From positions 278,601 to 342,600 of the forward strand of contig NZ_LNTU01000038.1 in assembly GCF_001558695.1 (NCBI RefSeq): a stretch of 64,000 bases of DNA. Direction: 5' to 3'. The notes beneath the pieces were generated by a model, which worked only from the letters and a program-made list of their open reading frames with translations, was not told the DNA's origin and did not search any database. Both the position numbers and the translations under genes were made by a program. How positions within the stretch are numbered: position 1 is the first letter of the stretch; each line of letters starts with the position of its first letter. Source of the DNA: Paramesorhizobium deserti. Its GTDB lineage: Bacteria; Pseudomonadota; Alphaproteobacteria; Rhizobiales; Rhizobiaceae. Positions 7,143-15,613 of the stretch are shown piece after piece.

Positions 7143-9620
7143 GTGAACATGCCCGCGTATCCAAAGACCAACTCCACCATCGACCTCGCGGGCGAATGGC
7201 GGCTGCGCGATGTCGGTGACCGCCATGATGTGCCGATGCCGATCCCCGGCGATGCCATATCCGCGCTCCATGCGGCCGGGGCGATTCCCAATCCCTATTT
7301 CGGCCGCAATGAGTACGAGCTGCGCTGGATCGCGGAGGAGGACTGGCTGGCAAGCCGCACCTTCACGATCCCGGCGGATGCGCCGCTCGAAGGCTGGCAT
7401 CTCGATGTCGATTGTCTCGATACGGTTGCGGAGGTCCGGATCAACGGCAGAACCGTGCTGGAAGCCGCCAACAGCTTTCGCCGGTTTCGCGTGGATGTCT
7501 CGTATGCGCTTAAAGCCGGCGAGAACCGCATCGAGATCCTGTTCCGGTCGAACGTCAGAGCCGCGCAGGCGTTGCAGGAAGCACAGCCATTCTACGTGCC
7601 TTATCATGCGGGCAATTCGCCGATTCCTCACGGCAACATGCTGCGCAAGGCCCAATGCCATTTCGGCTGGGACTGGAATATCGCCATCGCGCCCTTCGGC
7701 CTTTACGGACGCATCGCGCTCGAACGCGTCGACAATATCCAGATCGGGCAGGTGCTGGTGCATCAGGCGCATGCGAATGGTTCCGTCCGCCTGACGGTCG
7801 AATTCGAGGTGGACGCAAGGCACGGCGACAGCCTCAGCTATGCGCTTGAGTTCGACGGACTGGTTATATCAGGACATGCTGATATTTCCGCCGGCGCCAA
7901 CTGGCTGACGGAAAGCTTTGACATCGACAAGCCGAAGCTCTGGTGGCCGGCGGGCAGCGGTGAGCAACATCTCTATCAGCTCGACATCCGCATTGGTGCG
8001 CTCACCGAAACCCGCCGGATCGGCCTGCGCCGCATCGAACTGGTGACGGAGGCGGACGAGGGCGGCAACCGCTTCCTCTTCCGCGTCAATGGGCGGGACA
8101 TCTTCTGCCGCGGCGCCAACTGGATTCCGCAGGATGCGCTTCCCTCCCGCATCAACAGGCAAGCGACTGGGCAACTGCTGCAATCCGCCATCGATGCCAA
8201 CATGAACATGATCCGTGTCTGGGGTGGCGGCTTCTATGAGCCGGACTGGTTCTACGATCTCTGCGACGAATTGGGGCTGATGGCCTGGCAGGATTTCATG
8301 TTCGCCTGCAATCTCTATCCCTCGACGCCGGAATTCCTTGCGGAAATCGATGAGGAAGCCCGCTATCAGGTATCGCGCCTTTCGCACCACGCCTGTATCG
8401 CCCTCTGGTGCGGTGACAACGAGCTGATCGGCGCGCTCAACTGGTTCGAGGAATCGCGCAAAAACCGCGACCGCTATCTCGTCAGCTACGACCGGCTCAA
8501 CCGCACCATCGAAACGGCTCTCAAGGAAACGCTGCCCGAGGCTAATTGGTGGCCGTCGAGTCCATCGCCGGGGCCGATGAGCTTCGGCGATGCCTGGCAC
8601 GACGATTCCTCCGGCGACATGCATTTCTGGAGCGTTTGGCATGAGGGGAAGTCGTTTCACGAGTATCGGAACGTCAATCCGCGTTTCTGCTCGGAATTCG
8701 GCTTTCAATCCTTCCCCTCCGTGTCCGTCATCCGAACATTCGCCGGGGCTGAGGATATGAACATCGCCTCGCCGGTGATGGAAGCACACCAGAAGAATGC
8801 CGGCGGCAACGCGCGCATCGCCGAGACGATGTTCCGCTATTTCCGCTTTCCGGAAGGGTTCGAGAATTTCGTCTATCTGAGCCAGATCCAGCAGGGGCTG
8901 GCGATTCGCACCGCGGTCGAATATTGGCGCTCGCTGAAGCCCCATTGCATGGGCACGCTCTATTGGCAGCTCAACGACACCTGGCCGGTGGCCTCCTGGT
9001 CGAGCCTCGATTACGGCGGCGGTTGGAAGGCGCTGCACTATATGGCGCGGCGCTTCTTCGCGCCGGTGACCGTCGGCGCGATCCCCGACAAGGACGGACA
9101 GGAAGTGAGTTTCCATGCCGTCAATGATACTCCGCACCCGGTTGTCCTCGATCTCGAAATTTTAGCGATCGACATGTCGGGCGATGCGGTGGCGCTGCAG
9201 CAGGTCAGAGAGACCGTGGCGACCGACCGTGCCGTTCCGATCGTCTCCATTGCGCTCGATGAAATCCCTGAAGCGTCGATCCTGCTCTATCGCTGGTCGG
9301 CCTCGGACGGGAGCGCAGGCCGCGATCATTTCGCGCCGCAACCCTACAAGGCGCTGGCGCTGCGGGACGCCCGCATCGGGATGGTGGTGACGACCACCGC
9401 CGAGGGGCTTTCCATCACGCTCGAAGCCTCGGCGCTGGCGCTCTTCGTGACGCTCGAATGCGAGGCGCGAGGGCGCTTCTCCGATAATGTGCTCACCCTT
9501 TTCCCTGGCGAACAGACGACCATCGCTTTCATCGCCACGGAACAGGAAGCGGCAAAGGCCGCGGCGACCCTGGTCATACGCGATCTCCATTCGAGCTCTC
9601 GCCCGCAATTCCAGTCATAA
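7143..9620 (+). CDS. Beta-mannosidase, glycoside hydrolase family 2
   Basis: A cytoplasmic exo-acting GH2 enzyme of about 825 residues that removes terminal beta-linked mannose from oligosaccharides. N-terminal sugar-binding and beta-sandwich domains lead into the TIM barrel. Two family motifs mark the catalytic residues: the general acid in WCGDNE (Glu about 427) and the nucleophile in SEFGFQ (Glu about 518). HFGWDWN and the sequence around VWGGGFYEPDWFYDLCDE are also typical of GH2 mannosidases. No signal peptide is present, fitting hydrolysis after import. The start is uncertain: GTG at 7143 or ATG at 7149. Open sequence back to 7014 overlaps the ATPase gene and is unlikely to be translated. 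Confidence 0.88.
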   Translation: MNMPAYPKTNSTIDLAGEWRLRDVGDRHDVPMPIPGDAISALHAAGAIPNPYFGRNEYELRWIAEEDWLASRTFTIPADAPLEGWHLDVDCLDTVAEVRINGRTVLEAANSFRRFRVDVSYALKAGENRIEILFRSNVRAAQALQEAQPFYVPYHAGNSPIPHGNMLRKAQCHFGWDWNIAIAPFGLYGRIALERVDNIQIGQVLVHQAHANGSVRLTVEFEVDARHGDSLSYALEFDGLVISGHADISAGANWLTESFDIDKPKLWWPAGSGEQHLYQLDIRIGALTETRRIGLRRIELVTEADEGGNRFLFRVNGRDIFCRGANWIPQDALPSRINRQATGQLLQSAIDANMNMIRVWGGGFYEPDWFYDLCDELGLMAWQDFMFACNLYPSTPEFLAEIDEEARYQVSRLSHHACIALWCGDNELIGALNWFEESRKNRDRYLVSYDRLNRTIETALKETLPEANWWPSSPSPGPMSFGDAWHDDSSGDMHFWSVWHEGKSFHEYRNVNPRFCSEFGFQSFPSVSVIRTFAGAEDMNIASPVMEAHQKNAGGNARIAETMFRYFRFPEGFENFVYLSQIQQGLAIRTAVEYWRSLKPHCMGTLYWQLNDTWPVASWSSLDYGGGWKALHYMARRFFAPVTVGAIPDKDGQEVSFHAVNDTPHPVVLDLEILAIDMSGDAVALQQVRETVATDRAVPIVSIALDEIPEASILLYRWSASDGSAGRDHFAPQPYKALALRDARIGMVVTTTAEGLSITLEASALALFVTLECEARGRFSDNVLTLFPGEQTTIAFIATEQEAAKAAATLVIRDLHSSSRPQFQS

Positions 9621-9633
9621 TGAGGAACGAGAA

Positions 9634-10395
9634 ATGACAGAATTCTCCTATCAGCTTTATAGCTCGCGCAATTTCCCGCCGCTCGACGATACTTTTGCCA
9701 TGCTGAAGCATGCCGGCTACAGGAATGTCGAAGGCTATGGCGGTGTCTATGGCGATCTGACTGCCCTCAAGAAGGGCCTGGACGACAACGGTCTTTCAAT
9801 GCCGACCGGCCATTTTGGCATCGACATGCTGGAGAGCGAGCAGGACCGCGTGTTGGAGATTGCGGAAACGCTTAGGATGAAGGCGATCTATTGCCCCTAT
9901 CTTCAGGAGGAACTTCGCCCGGTCGACGCCGCCGGCTGGAAGGCTTTCGGCGAGCGCCTGCGCAAGGCGGGCGAACCCTACCGCAAAGCGGGCTATATCT
10001 TCGGCTGGCACAATCATGATTTCGAGTTCCAGCCGCTCTCCGACGGCTCGGTCCCGCAGCAGCTGATCTTCGAGGCAGCGCCCGACCTTTCCTGGGAAGC
10101 GGACATTGCCTGGGTCATCCGCGGCGGCGGAAATGCTCTCGAATGGATCGCCGCCTATGGCGACCGGATCACCGCGGTACATGTCAAGGATATCGCGCCC
10201 GCCGGCCAGAACGTGGATGAGGATGGCTGGGCCGATGTCGGTCACGGCACTGTCGACTGGGCGGGTATCATGAAGGCGCTGCACAAGACGCAGGTGGAAT
10301 ATCTCATCATGGAACACGACAATCCGAGCGATGCCGAACGCTTCGCCGGTCGTTCGCTTGAGACGGCAAAGCGCCTCTGGGCCGCGGCTCACTGA
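9634..10395 (+). CDS. Sugar phosphate isomerase/epimerase family TIM-barrel protein
   Basis: A 253-residue member of the AP-endonuclease-2-like TIM-barrel family (xylose isomerase-like). Metal-ligand segments typical of the family are visible: GWHNHDFEF, the stretch around LSWEADIAWV, AVHVKDIAP and LIMEHDNP. Members isomerise or epimerise sugars, and some act on 3-keto sugars. The ATG at 9634 follows GAGGAACGAGAA. The start is 13 bases after the mannosidase stop, and the gene is followed by a Gfo/Idh dehydrogenase. This pairing recurs in glycoside catabolic operons and suggests an oxidative route for the sugar, but the exact reaction cannot be read from the sequence. Confidence 0.8.
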   Translation: MTEFSYQLYSSRNFPPLDDTFAMLKHAGYRNVEGYGGVYGDLTALKKGLDDNGLSMPTGHFGIDMLESEQDRVLEIAETLRMKAIYCPYLQEELRPVDAAGWKAFGERLRKAGEPYRKAGYIFGWHNHDFEFQPLSDGSVPQQLIFEAAPDLSWEADIAWVIRGGGNALEWIAAYGDRITAVHVKDIAPAGQNVDEDGWADVGHGTVDWAGIMKALHKTQVEYLIMEHDNPSDAERFAGRSLETAKRLWAAAH

Positions 10396-10462
10396 AACAG
10401 AGACCCGAGCGGTCTACGGAAGGGAAGGCTGCTCTACAATTTATGAAAGTCTGGAGACCTAC

Positions 10463-11602
10463 ATGGCAAAAACGCTTGGTGTCGGCATTATCGGCTGCGG
10501 TAATATCTCGACCACCTATCTGAAACTGGCGCCGCTCTTCAAAGGTATAGAAATGCGCGCCTGTGCCGACGCCAACCCCGCGGCGGCCAAGCTCAGGGCG
10601 GGGGAATATGGCATTGTCGCGCAGAGCGTCGACGAGCTTCTGGCGAACGATGATATCGACATCGTCGTCAACCTGACGATACCGGATGCGCATTTCATGG
10701 TGACAAAGCGCATCCTGTCGGCCGGCAAGCACGCCTATTCGGAAAAGCCGCTGGTGCTTTCGCTGGGAGAAGGGCTCGAATTGAAGAAGCTCGCCGACGA
10801 GCGGGGGCTGAAGGTCGGCTGCGCGCCGGATACCTTCCTCGGCGGAGCACACCAGCTTGCCCGCAGGGCGATCGATGAGGGCAAGGTCGGCAAGATCACC
10901 TCCGGCACCTGCCATGTCATGAGCCACGGCATGGAGCACTGGCATCCCAATCCAGATTTCTTCTTCAAGCCCGGTGGCGGGCCGATCCTTGATCTCGGAC
11001 CCTATTACATCGCCGATCTCATCAATCTAATCGGCCCGGTGAAGCGCGTCGCGGCACTCATCTCGATGGCGACGCCGACCCGCACCATCACCTCCGAACT
11101 CCGCAAGGGCGAAGTCATTCCAGTGGAGACGCCGACCACCATTCAGGCATTGCTCGAATTCGCGGAGGGCGCCACCATCACGCTTTCGGCAAGCTGGGAC
11201 GTCTGGGCGCATCGGCACGACAATATGGAGCTCTACGGCACGGAAGGCTCGCTTTTCCTGCCCGATCCGAACTTCTTCGGCGGCGACGTGCTGATCGGTC
11301 TTCCGGGAAAGAAGAAGATCAAGCCGATGAAGGGCTGGAAGCATCCCTTCGGTGTGCCCAACCAGAAACATCCGCAAGGGGCGATGGCCAATTACCGCAC
11401 GGCGGGTCTCGCCGATATGGCCGCCGCGATCATTGAAGGCCGCGACATGCGCTGCTCCCTCGAGCGCGCCCTGCATGGAGTGGACGTGATGTTGTCCATC
11501 CTGCGCTCGGGTGAGGAAAAGCGTTTTGTCGACATTGAGACGACCTGCACGCGGCCCGAGGCGCTGGGCATAGCGGAGGCCAAAGCGCTATTGCGTAAAT
11601 GA
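10463..11602 (+). CDS. Gfo/Idh/MocA family NAD(P)-dependent oxidoreductase
   Basis: A 379-residue dehydrogenase. An N-terminal Rossmann domain carries GVGIIGCGNIS (about 6-16), followed by the family motif EKPLVLSLGEG and a C-terminal alpha/beta substrate domain that includes DLGPYYIADLINLIGPV. These enzymes oxidise or reduce ring hydroxyls of sugars or inositols. The ATG at 10463 follows GGAG by seven bases. Last gene of the mannoside operon, ending at a bidirectional terminator shared with the converging marR gene. The substrate is unknown, but context points to mannose or a mannoside. Confidence 0.85.
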   Translation: MAKTLGVGIIGCGNISTTYLKLAPLFKGIEMRACADANPAAAKLRAGEYGIVAQSVDELLANDDIDIVVNLTIPDAHFMVTKRILSAGKHAYSEKPLVLSLGEGLELKKLADERGLKVGCAPDTFLGGAHQLARRAIDEGKVGKITSGTCHVMSHGMEHWHPNPDFFFKPGGGPILDLGPYYIADLINLIGPVKRVAALISMATPTRTITSELRKGEVIPVETPTTIQALLEFAEGATITLSASWDVWAHRHDNMELYGTEGSLFLPDPNFFGGDVLIGLPGKKKIKPMKGWKHPFGVPNQKHPQGAMANYRTAGLADMAAAIIEGRDMRCSLERALHGVDVMLSILRSGEEKRFVDIETTCTRPEALGIAEAKALLRK

Positions 11603-11609
11603 AGTGGTG

Positions 11610-11640
11610 AGGGCGCACCGGAGCGATACGGTTGCGCCCT
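11610..11640. terminator. Bidirectional terminator between convergent genes
   Basis: AGGGCGCA pairs with TGCGCCCT, and inner ACCG pairs with CGGT, closing on an eight-base loop. TTC follows on the plus strand. It sits between the stops of the Gfo/Idh gene (11602) and the convergent marR gene (11655). Confidence 0.7.
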
Positions 11641-11654
11641 TTCAGGATTTTCCT

Positions 11655-12212
11655 TCAGTCCGGGGTCTGCTCTTCGCTTCGCTCCGTCTCATTCTCAATT
11701 CCGGTAATCAATTTGCGCAGAAGATCGGCAAGCGCCTCGCGCTCTTGTCGGTCCAGTACCTGCAGAAACCGGGATTCGTTGGCCATATCCATGCGGAATG
11801 CCTCCTCGGCACGCGCCACACCGGTCTCGGTCAAAGCCACCAGAACGCTACGCCCATCACTTGATGACTTTTCGCGCCGGACCAGCCCCGCCTTCTCCAG
11901 CCGGTCGAGCCGGTGCGTGAGCCCGCCTGAGGAAATCATCAGCGAGGAATATATTTCCGTCGGGGTCAGGCGGTAGGGCCGCCCGGCACGCCGGAGGGTC
12001 GCGATTACGTCGAATTCGCCACGGTCGAGACCGAAGCCGGCGAAAGTGGCCTCAATGCTGGGGCGCACGAGGTTGGACAGCCGAAAGGCCCGCCCAAGGA
12101 TCGCCATCGGCTCGGTGTCGAGATCGGGTAATTCCCGGGCCCACTGCCGGCGCCGCCGGTCGACATGGTCGCCCTTGGCGTCATCTTCGTTCTCATTGAT
12201 CCTCTTCGTCAT
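11655..12212 (-). CDS. MarR-family transcriptional regulator
   Basis: A 185-residue winged-helix repressor. The core is FDVIATLRRAGRPYRLTPTEI, then the recognition segment SSLMISSGGLTHRLDRLEKAGLVRRE and the wing SSDGRSVLVALTETG. The start at 12212 is chosen because CGAGGAAGCG precedes it; a longer open frame upstream would run through the operator region. It is divergent from a cupin gene, and the gap has repeated TATCTTC/GAAGATA elements, so it probably controls both genes. Many MarR proteins respond to phenolic or oxidative signals, but no ligand can be assigned here. Confidence 0.85.
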   Translation of the reverse strand: MTKRINENEDDAKGDHVDRRRRQWARELPDLDTEPMAILGRAFRLSNLVRPSIEATFAGFGLDRGEFDVIATLRRAGRPYRLTPTEIYSSLMISSGGLTHRLDRLEKAGLVRREKSSSDGRSVLVALTETGVARAEEAFRMDMANESRFLQVLDRQEREALADLLRKLITGIENETERSEEQTPD

Positions 12213-12278
12213 TCGCTTCCTCGAATAATTCGCACGGACGAAACATACACATGGAGGCTCGGCCCGAAAAGATGTCTC

Positions 12279-12331
12279 GACAAGAAGATATATATCTTGA
12301 CAAGAAGATAGTTTTGGTAGATATCTTCTCG
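12279..12331. promoter_or_regulatory. Repeated MarR-type operator between marR and cupin genes
   Basis: GACAAGAAGATA occurs at 12279-12290 and 12299-12310, 20 bp apart. The related inverted element TATCTTCTCG follows at 12322-12331, and the two repeats enclose the palindrome AGATATATATCT. Two-turn spacing of AT-rich half-sites is what MarR dimers bind. Confidence 0.6.
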
Positions 12332-12368
12332 TGAAGATAATATTGTCAACGCCAGAAGGAGAGGCAGC

Positions 12369-12704
12369 ATGTTCAGGATCCTTCGTCATCGGGAGCCCCA
12401 GCCCGGCCAAAGCCGAACCGTCCGCTTCGAAGGGCGCGATCTCGGTGGTCCGGTGTCATTTTTCCTTGTCGATGCCGAACCGGGCCAGGGATCGGCACTC
12501 CATGTCCATCCCTATCAGGAGACGTGGGTTGTGCGAAAAGGAGAGGCAGAATTCACGGTTGGCGAGGACCAGACGCGCGCTTATCCCGGTGATATCGTCG
12601 TTGCGGCGGCCAATATTCCGCATCGTTTCGAAAATGTCGGTGCGCGAAGGCTTGAACTGGTCTGTATTCATCCAAGTGACACGATCATGCAGAAAAATCT
12701 GTGA
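12369..12704 (+). CDS. Small cupin-domain protein
   Basis: A 111-residue single-domain cupin. Motif 1 is HVHPYQETWVVRKGEAEF, which supplies two histidines and a glutamate as metal ligands. Motif 2 includes PGDIVVAAANIPHRFEN, which supplies the last histidine. An AGAAGGAGAGGCAGC ribosome binding site precedes the ATG. It is divergent from the marR gene and probably under its control. Small cupins of this type may be dioxygenases, isomerases or ligand binders, so no reaction is proposed. Confidence 0.8.
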   Translation: MFRILRHREPQPGQSRTVRFEGRDLGGPVSFFLVDAEPGQGSALHVHPYQETWVVRKGEAEFTVGEDQTRAYPGDIVVAAANIPHRFENVGARRLELVCIHPSDTIMQKNL

Positions 12705-12743
12705 AAACGAACTTATTCCGTGGGAACGCAAAGGAGAGCCGCA

Positions 12744-13160
12744 ATGCCCAAGATGATTTTCATAAACCTGCCGGTGAGGGATATCGCCGCTTCGACCCGC
12801 TTTTACGAGGCGATCGGATGCAAGAAGAACGAGCAGTTCAGCGACGACAAGGCATCCTCGCTGGTCTGGTCCGACACCATTACTTTCCAATTACTGACGC
12901 AGGATTATTTCGCGACATTCGCGACGAAGCCCATTGCCAACGCGCATGAAACCGTCGGCATGTTGATTGCCCTTTCCTGTGACAGCCGTGAGGACGTGGA
13001 CAGCATCACAAAGGCCGCCGCGGCCGCCGGCGGCAAGGCCGACATCCGCGAGCCTCAGGACATGGGTTTCATGTATCTTCGTACATTCGAAGATCCCGAT
13101 GGCCATGTCTTTGAGCCTGCCTGGACGGACATGGCCGCCGCCGCCTCCATGGGCGAATAA
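12744..13160 (+). CDS. VOC-superfamily (glyoxalase/bleomycin resistance-like) protein
   Basis: A 138-residue vicinal-oxygen-chelate protein with two beta-alpha-beta-beta-beta units. It opens MPKMIFINLPVRDIAASTRF and closes with FMYLRTFEDPDGHVFEPAW, the usual C-terminal strand. AAGGAGAG seven bases before the ATG at 12744 decides the start. It follows the cupin gene by 39 bases and may be co-transcribed from the MarR-controlled promoter. The proteins often described as PhnB-like or glyoxalase-like are similar, but the substrate is unknown. Confidence 0.82.
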   Translation: MPKMIFINLPVRDIAASTRFYEAIGCKKNEQFSDDKASSLVWSDTITFQLLTQDYFATFATKPIANAHETVGMLIALSCDSREDVDSITKAAAAAGGKADIREPQDMGFMYLRTFEDPDGHVFEPAWTDMAAAASMGE

Positions 13161-13167
13161 ATCAAAA

Positions 13168-14190
13168 TCACCCGATGCTCTGCAACGAACCGGGATCGGC
13201 GCCGCCGATCCTGGCGAGCACCGCCTGGGCCAGCTTGCGTCCGGCGAGCTTGAAGCTCTCGTCGACGACGATCAACTCGGGACGGAACCATGGCAGGATG
13301 TCGGAGGACTGTTTCGAAGCGACGTCGACATCCGATCCCAGGCGCAACCCTGCTGCTTCCAGGCCGGCCACGGTCGCGATCGCCGAGGCGCTCGAGCCGC
13401 AGACGATGCCATCGGGACGGTCGCTCCGCCGCATGATCGCCTCGGTGCGCTGGCGCAATATTTCGAGCGGCGCATCGATATCGATCCCCGGCAGGATGGT
13501 TCCGGTGCCGCCGCTTTCCCGTACGGCGTCGAAAAACCCGCTCACCATGTGCCCGTAATAGGTGAGATGCGCCGGCGGCGTCAGGATCGCCAGCCGCCGG
13601 CGTCCCCGTTCGACCAATCTCGCGACCACGTCGCGGGCGAAGCTGTAATTGTCGAAATCATGGAACGGATGCTCGATGCCCATGTCGGTGCGGCCATGGG
13701 TGGCGAATGGCACGTTGTGTTCCGTCAGGTAGCGCACGCGCGGATCGTCCGGTTCGGCGCGCGAGAAGATGATGCCATCGGCCGAGCCTGTCTCGACGAT
13801 ATAGCGGATCGGCTCCATCGGGTCCTTGGAGTGGGAATAGGGCGTGACGATCAGGTGGTACTGGGTATCGGCCAGGACTTCGGACACACCGTGGATGACA
13901 TGGGAGGTGAAACCCATGATCTCGTCCTGCGTGTTGAGGACAAGGGCAATGACATTGGTCTTGCCGGTGCGCAGGCGCACGCCGGCACGATTGGGTCTGT
14001 AGCCCACCTGTCTCGCGATCAGCTGAACGCGCTTCCTGGTCTCTATGCCAATCTCGGGCGCGTCCTTCAGCGCCCGGGAAACCGTGGTGACCCCAAGACC
14101 CGTCATGAAGGCAATCGTCTTCAAGGTGGGCCGATCGTTCTCCTGCGCTCCCTGACCTTCCTTCTTGCCGCTATCTGCTTCAGTCTTCAT
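13168..14190 (-). CDS. LacI-family transcriptional regulator
   Basis: A 340-residue LacI-type repressor. A charged N-terminal extension of about 20 residues precedes the helix-turn-helix (about 21-75: TLKTIAFMTGLGVTTVSRAL, then YRPNRAGVRLRTGKTN). The sensor domain runs from about 80 to 335. It converges on the VOC gene and has no transporter directly beside it. Its target is unclear; the mannoside operon at 2734, whose TCTGTAACGTTTCAGA operators are not explained by the neighbouring AglR-like protein, is one candidate. No copy of that operator was seen in front of this gene. Confidence 0.85.
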   Translation of the reverse strand: MKTEADSGKKEGQGAQENDRPTLKTIAFMTGLGVTTVSRALKDAPEIGIETRKRVQLIARQVGYRPNRAGVRLRTGKTNVIALVLNTQDEIMGFTSHVIHGVSEVLADTQYHLIVTPYSHSKDPMEPIRYIVETGSADGIIFSRAEPDDPRVRYLTEHNVPFATHGRTDMGIEHPFHDFDNYSFARDVVARLVERGRRRLAILTPPAHLTYYGHMVSGFFDAVRESGGTGTILPGIDIDAPLEILRQRTEAIMRRSDRPDGIVCGSSASAIATVAGLEAAGLRLGSDVDVASKQSSDILPWFRPELIVVDESFKLAGRKLAQAVLARIGGADPGSLQSIG

Positions 14191-14283
14191 TCACAATGGT
14201 CCGCCCGTCGCGCCGAAAGCTGTCCTTTCGCTTATACGACCGGGTGCCGAAAACGCAAAGGTTTCGGGCGGGCGAGTGTGGAT

Positions 14284-14733
14284 TTAAAGCCGGTTGGCTT
14301 CGTAGTCGCTGCAGGAATAGTCCAGGATAGACAATCCGTCGGCCAGATAGTCGGCAAGAAGCGGCGTGCCGAAGAGATAATCCGCCGTGTGCTCGTTATG
14401 CTCCCGCGCGGCATCACTGCGCACGTCCTCCCAGTCTTCGGTGGCATGATCATCACGTCCGAGCCACATCAGGGCGACGAGGTCGATCTGCTCGTCGACG
14501 GAAAGATTGGCGATGAGCGAGCGCAGCTCCTGCTCCACCGCATCGTTTTCATGATCCTCGAGGACCGCGGTGCCGCGGTCGTCTGACGGGTTGGAGCCAG
14601 GATCAGGTTCGGTGACGACGTCCTTCGCATAATATTCCCGTGCTTTCATGATGATGAAGCAGACCGTCTGAAGCGGAATGGTCAATTCCATGTCGCCGGT
14701 CTCGGTCTGAGTGGTTCGTCGCGTCATTTCCAT
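14284..14733 (-). CDS. DUF3775-like small acidic protein
   Basis: A 149-residue acidic protein. It opens MEMTRRTTQTETGDMELTI, then has IIMKAREYYAKD, an acidic linker, and a C-terminal block with SVDEQIDLVALMWLGRDD and LADYLADGLSILDYSCSDYE. These features resemble the DUF3775 family found in alphaproteobacteria, whose function is not known. GGAGG stands seven bases before the ATG at 14733; ATGs at 14736 and 14727 are alternatives. It is divergent from the SDR gene at 14864. Confidence 0.7.
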   Translation of the reverse strand: MEMTRRTTQTETGDMELTIPLQTVCFIIMKAREYYAKDVVTEPDPGSNPSDDRGTAVLEDHENDAVEQELRSLIANLSVDEQIDLVALMWLGRDDHATEDWEDVRSDAAREHNEHTADYLFGTPLLADYLADGLSILDYSCSDYEANRL

Positions 14734-14863
14734 CATGCCTCCGTGCCGAATGGAGAAGTAACGCACGCCCCGACGCGCGGTTCCTTGCTTGAAGGGGTTG
14801 GACATTCCGGTCGGGGTGGTCAATATCGTCACCGCAGTCATTCGATGCGGGAGGAACAAGCGC

Positions 14864-15610
14864 ATGAACAGAATAGATCTCGAGGGCCAGCACGCGATCG
14901 TGACCGGAGGGGCGCAGGGGCTGGGCTTTGCCATGGCCACGCGCTTCGTGCGATCCGGCGCGTCGGTGACCCTGTGGGACATGAATGCAGAACTGCTGGA
15001 GACGGCGAAAGAAGCGCTTGGGTCCGCCGCAAGGACGGTCGTCGTCGATATTGCGGATCATGAAGCGGTTGCCGCCGCGCATGCGAAGACCGAGGCCGAG
15101 GGCGGCCCCGTTTCGATCCTCGTCAATTCCGCCGGTATTGCTGGTCCCGCCGCATCGCTCGATACCTACGATATCGCCTGGTGGAATAAGATCATCGACA
15201 TCAATGTCAACGGCACCTTCTACGTCAATCGCGCCGTCGTGCCGGGGATGAAGGAGCGCAATTACGGGCGCATCGTCAACATCGCCTCGATTGCCGGCAA
15301 GGAGGGAAATCCCAATGCGTCGGCTTATTCGGCCTCGAAGGCGGCGGTGATCGGGCTCACCAAATCACTTGGCAAGGAGCTAGCCGGCTACGATGTCGCC
15401 GTTAACTGCATCACGCCGGCGACAGCGCAGACGCGCATCCTGGAACAGCTGACACCGGAATTCATCGAATATATGCGCTCGAAGATTCCACGCGGCCGGT
15501 TTCTCGAAGTGGAGGAGGCGGCTTCCATGGTCGCATGGCTGGTTTCGAAGGAAAACAGCTTCACGACCGGTTCGGTCTTCGATCTCTCAGGTGGTCGCGC
15601 GACCTACTGA
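14864..15610 (+). CDS. Short-chain dehydrogenase/reductase (SDR)
   Basis: A classical SDR of 248 residues. Cofactor motif TGGAQGLG at 14-21, NSAG-type motif at 88-91, and catalytic Ser142, Tyr155 and Lys159 (YSASK). GGGAGGAAC precedes the ATG at 14864. It ends three bases before the converging otnC stop. Its position next to the tetronate genes suggests it oxidises a polyol or sugar acid feeding that pathway, but the substrate cannot be told from the sequence. Confidence 0.85.
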   Translation: MNRIDLEGQHAIVTGGAQGLGFAMATRFVRSGASVTLWDMNAELLETAKEALGSAARTVVVDIADHEAVAAAHAKTEAEGGPVSILVNSAGIAGPAASLDTYDIAWWNKIIDINVNGTFYVNRAVVPGMKERNYGRIVNIASIAGKEGNPNASAYSASKAAVIGLTKSLGKELAGYDVAVNCITPATAQTRILEQLTPEFIEYMRSKIPRGRFLEVEEAASMVAWLVSKENSFTTGSVFDLSGGRATY

Positions 15611-15613
15611 CCT

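Noticed and set aside
12967..14586. A 539-codon open frame on the plus strand
   Set aside because: It is antisense to the LacI gene at 13168 and to the DUF3775-like gene and has no recognisable motif.
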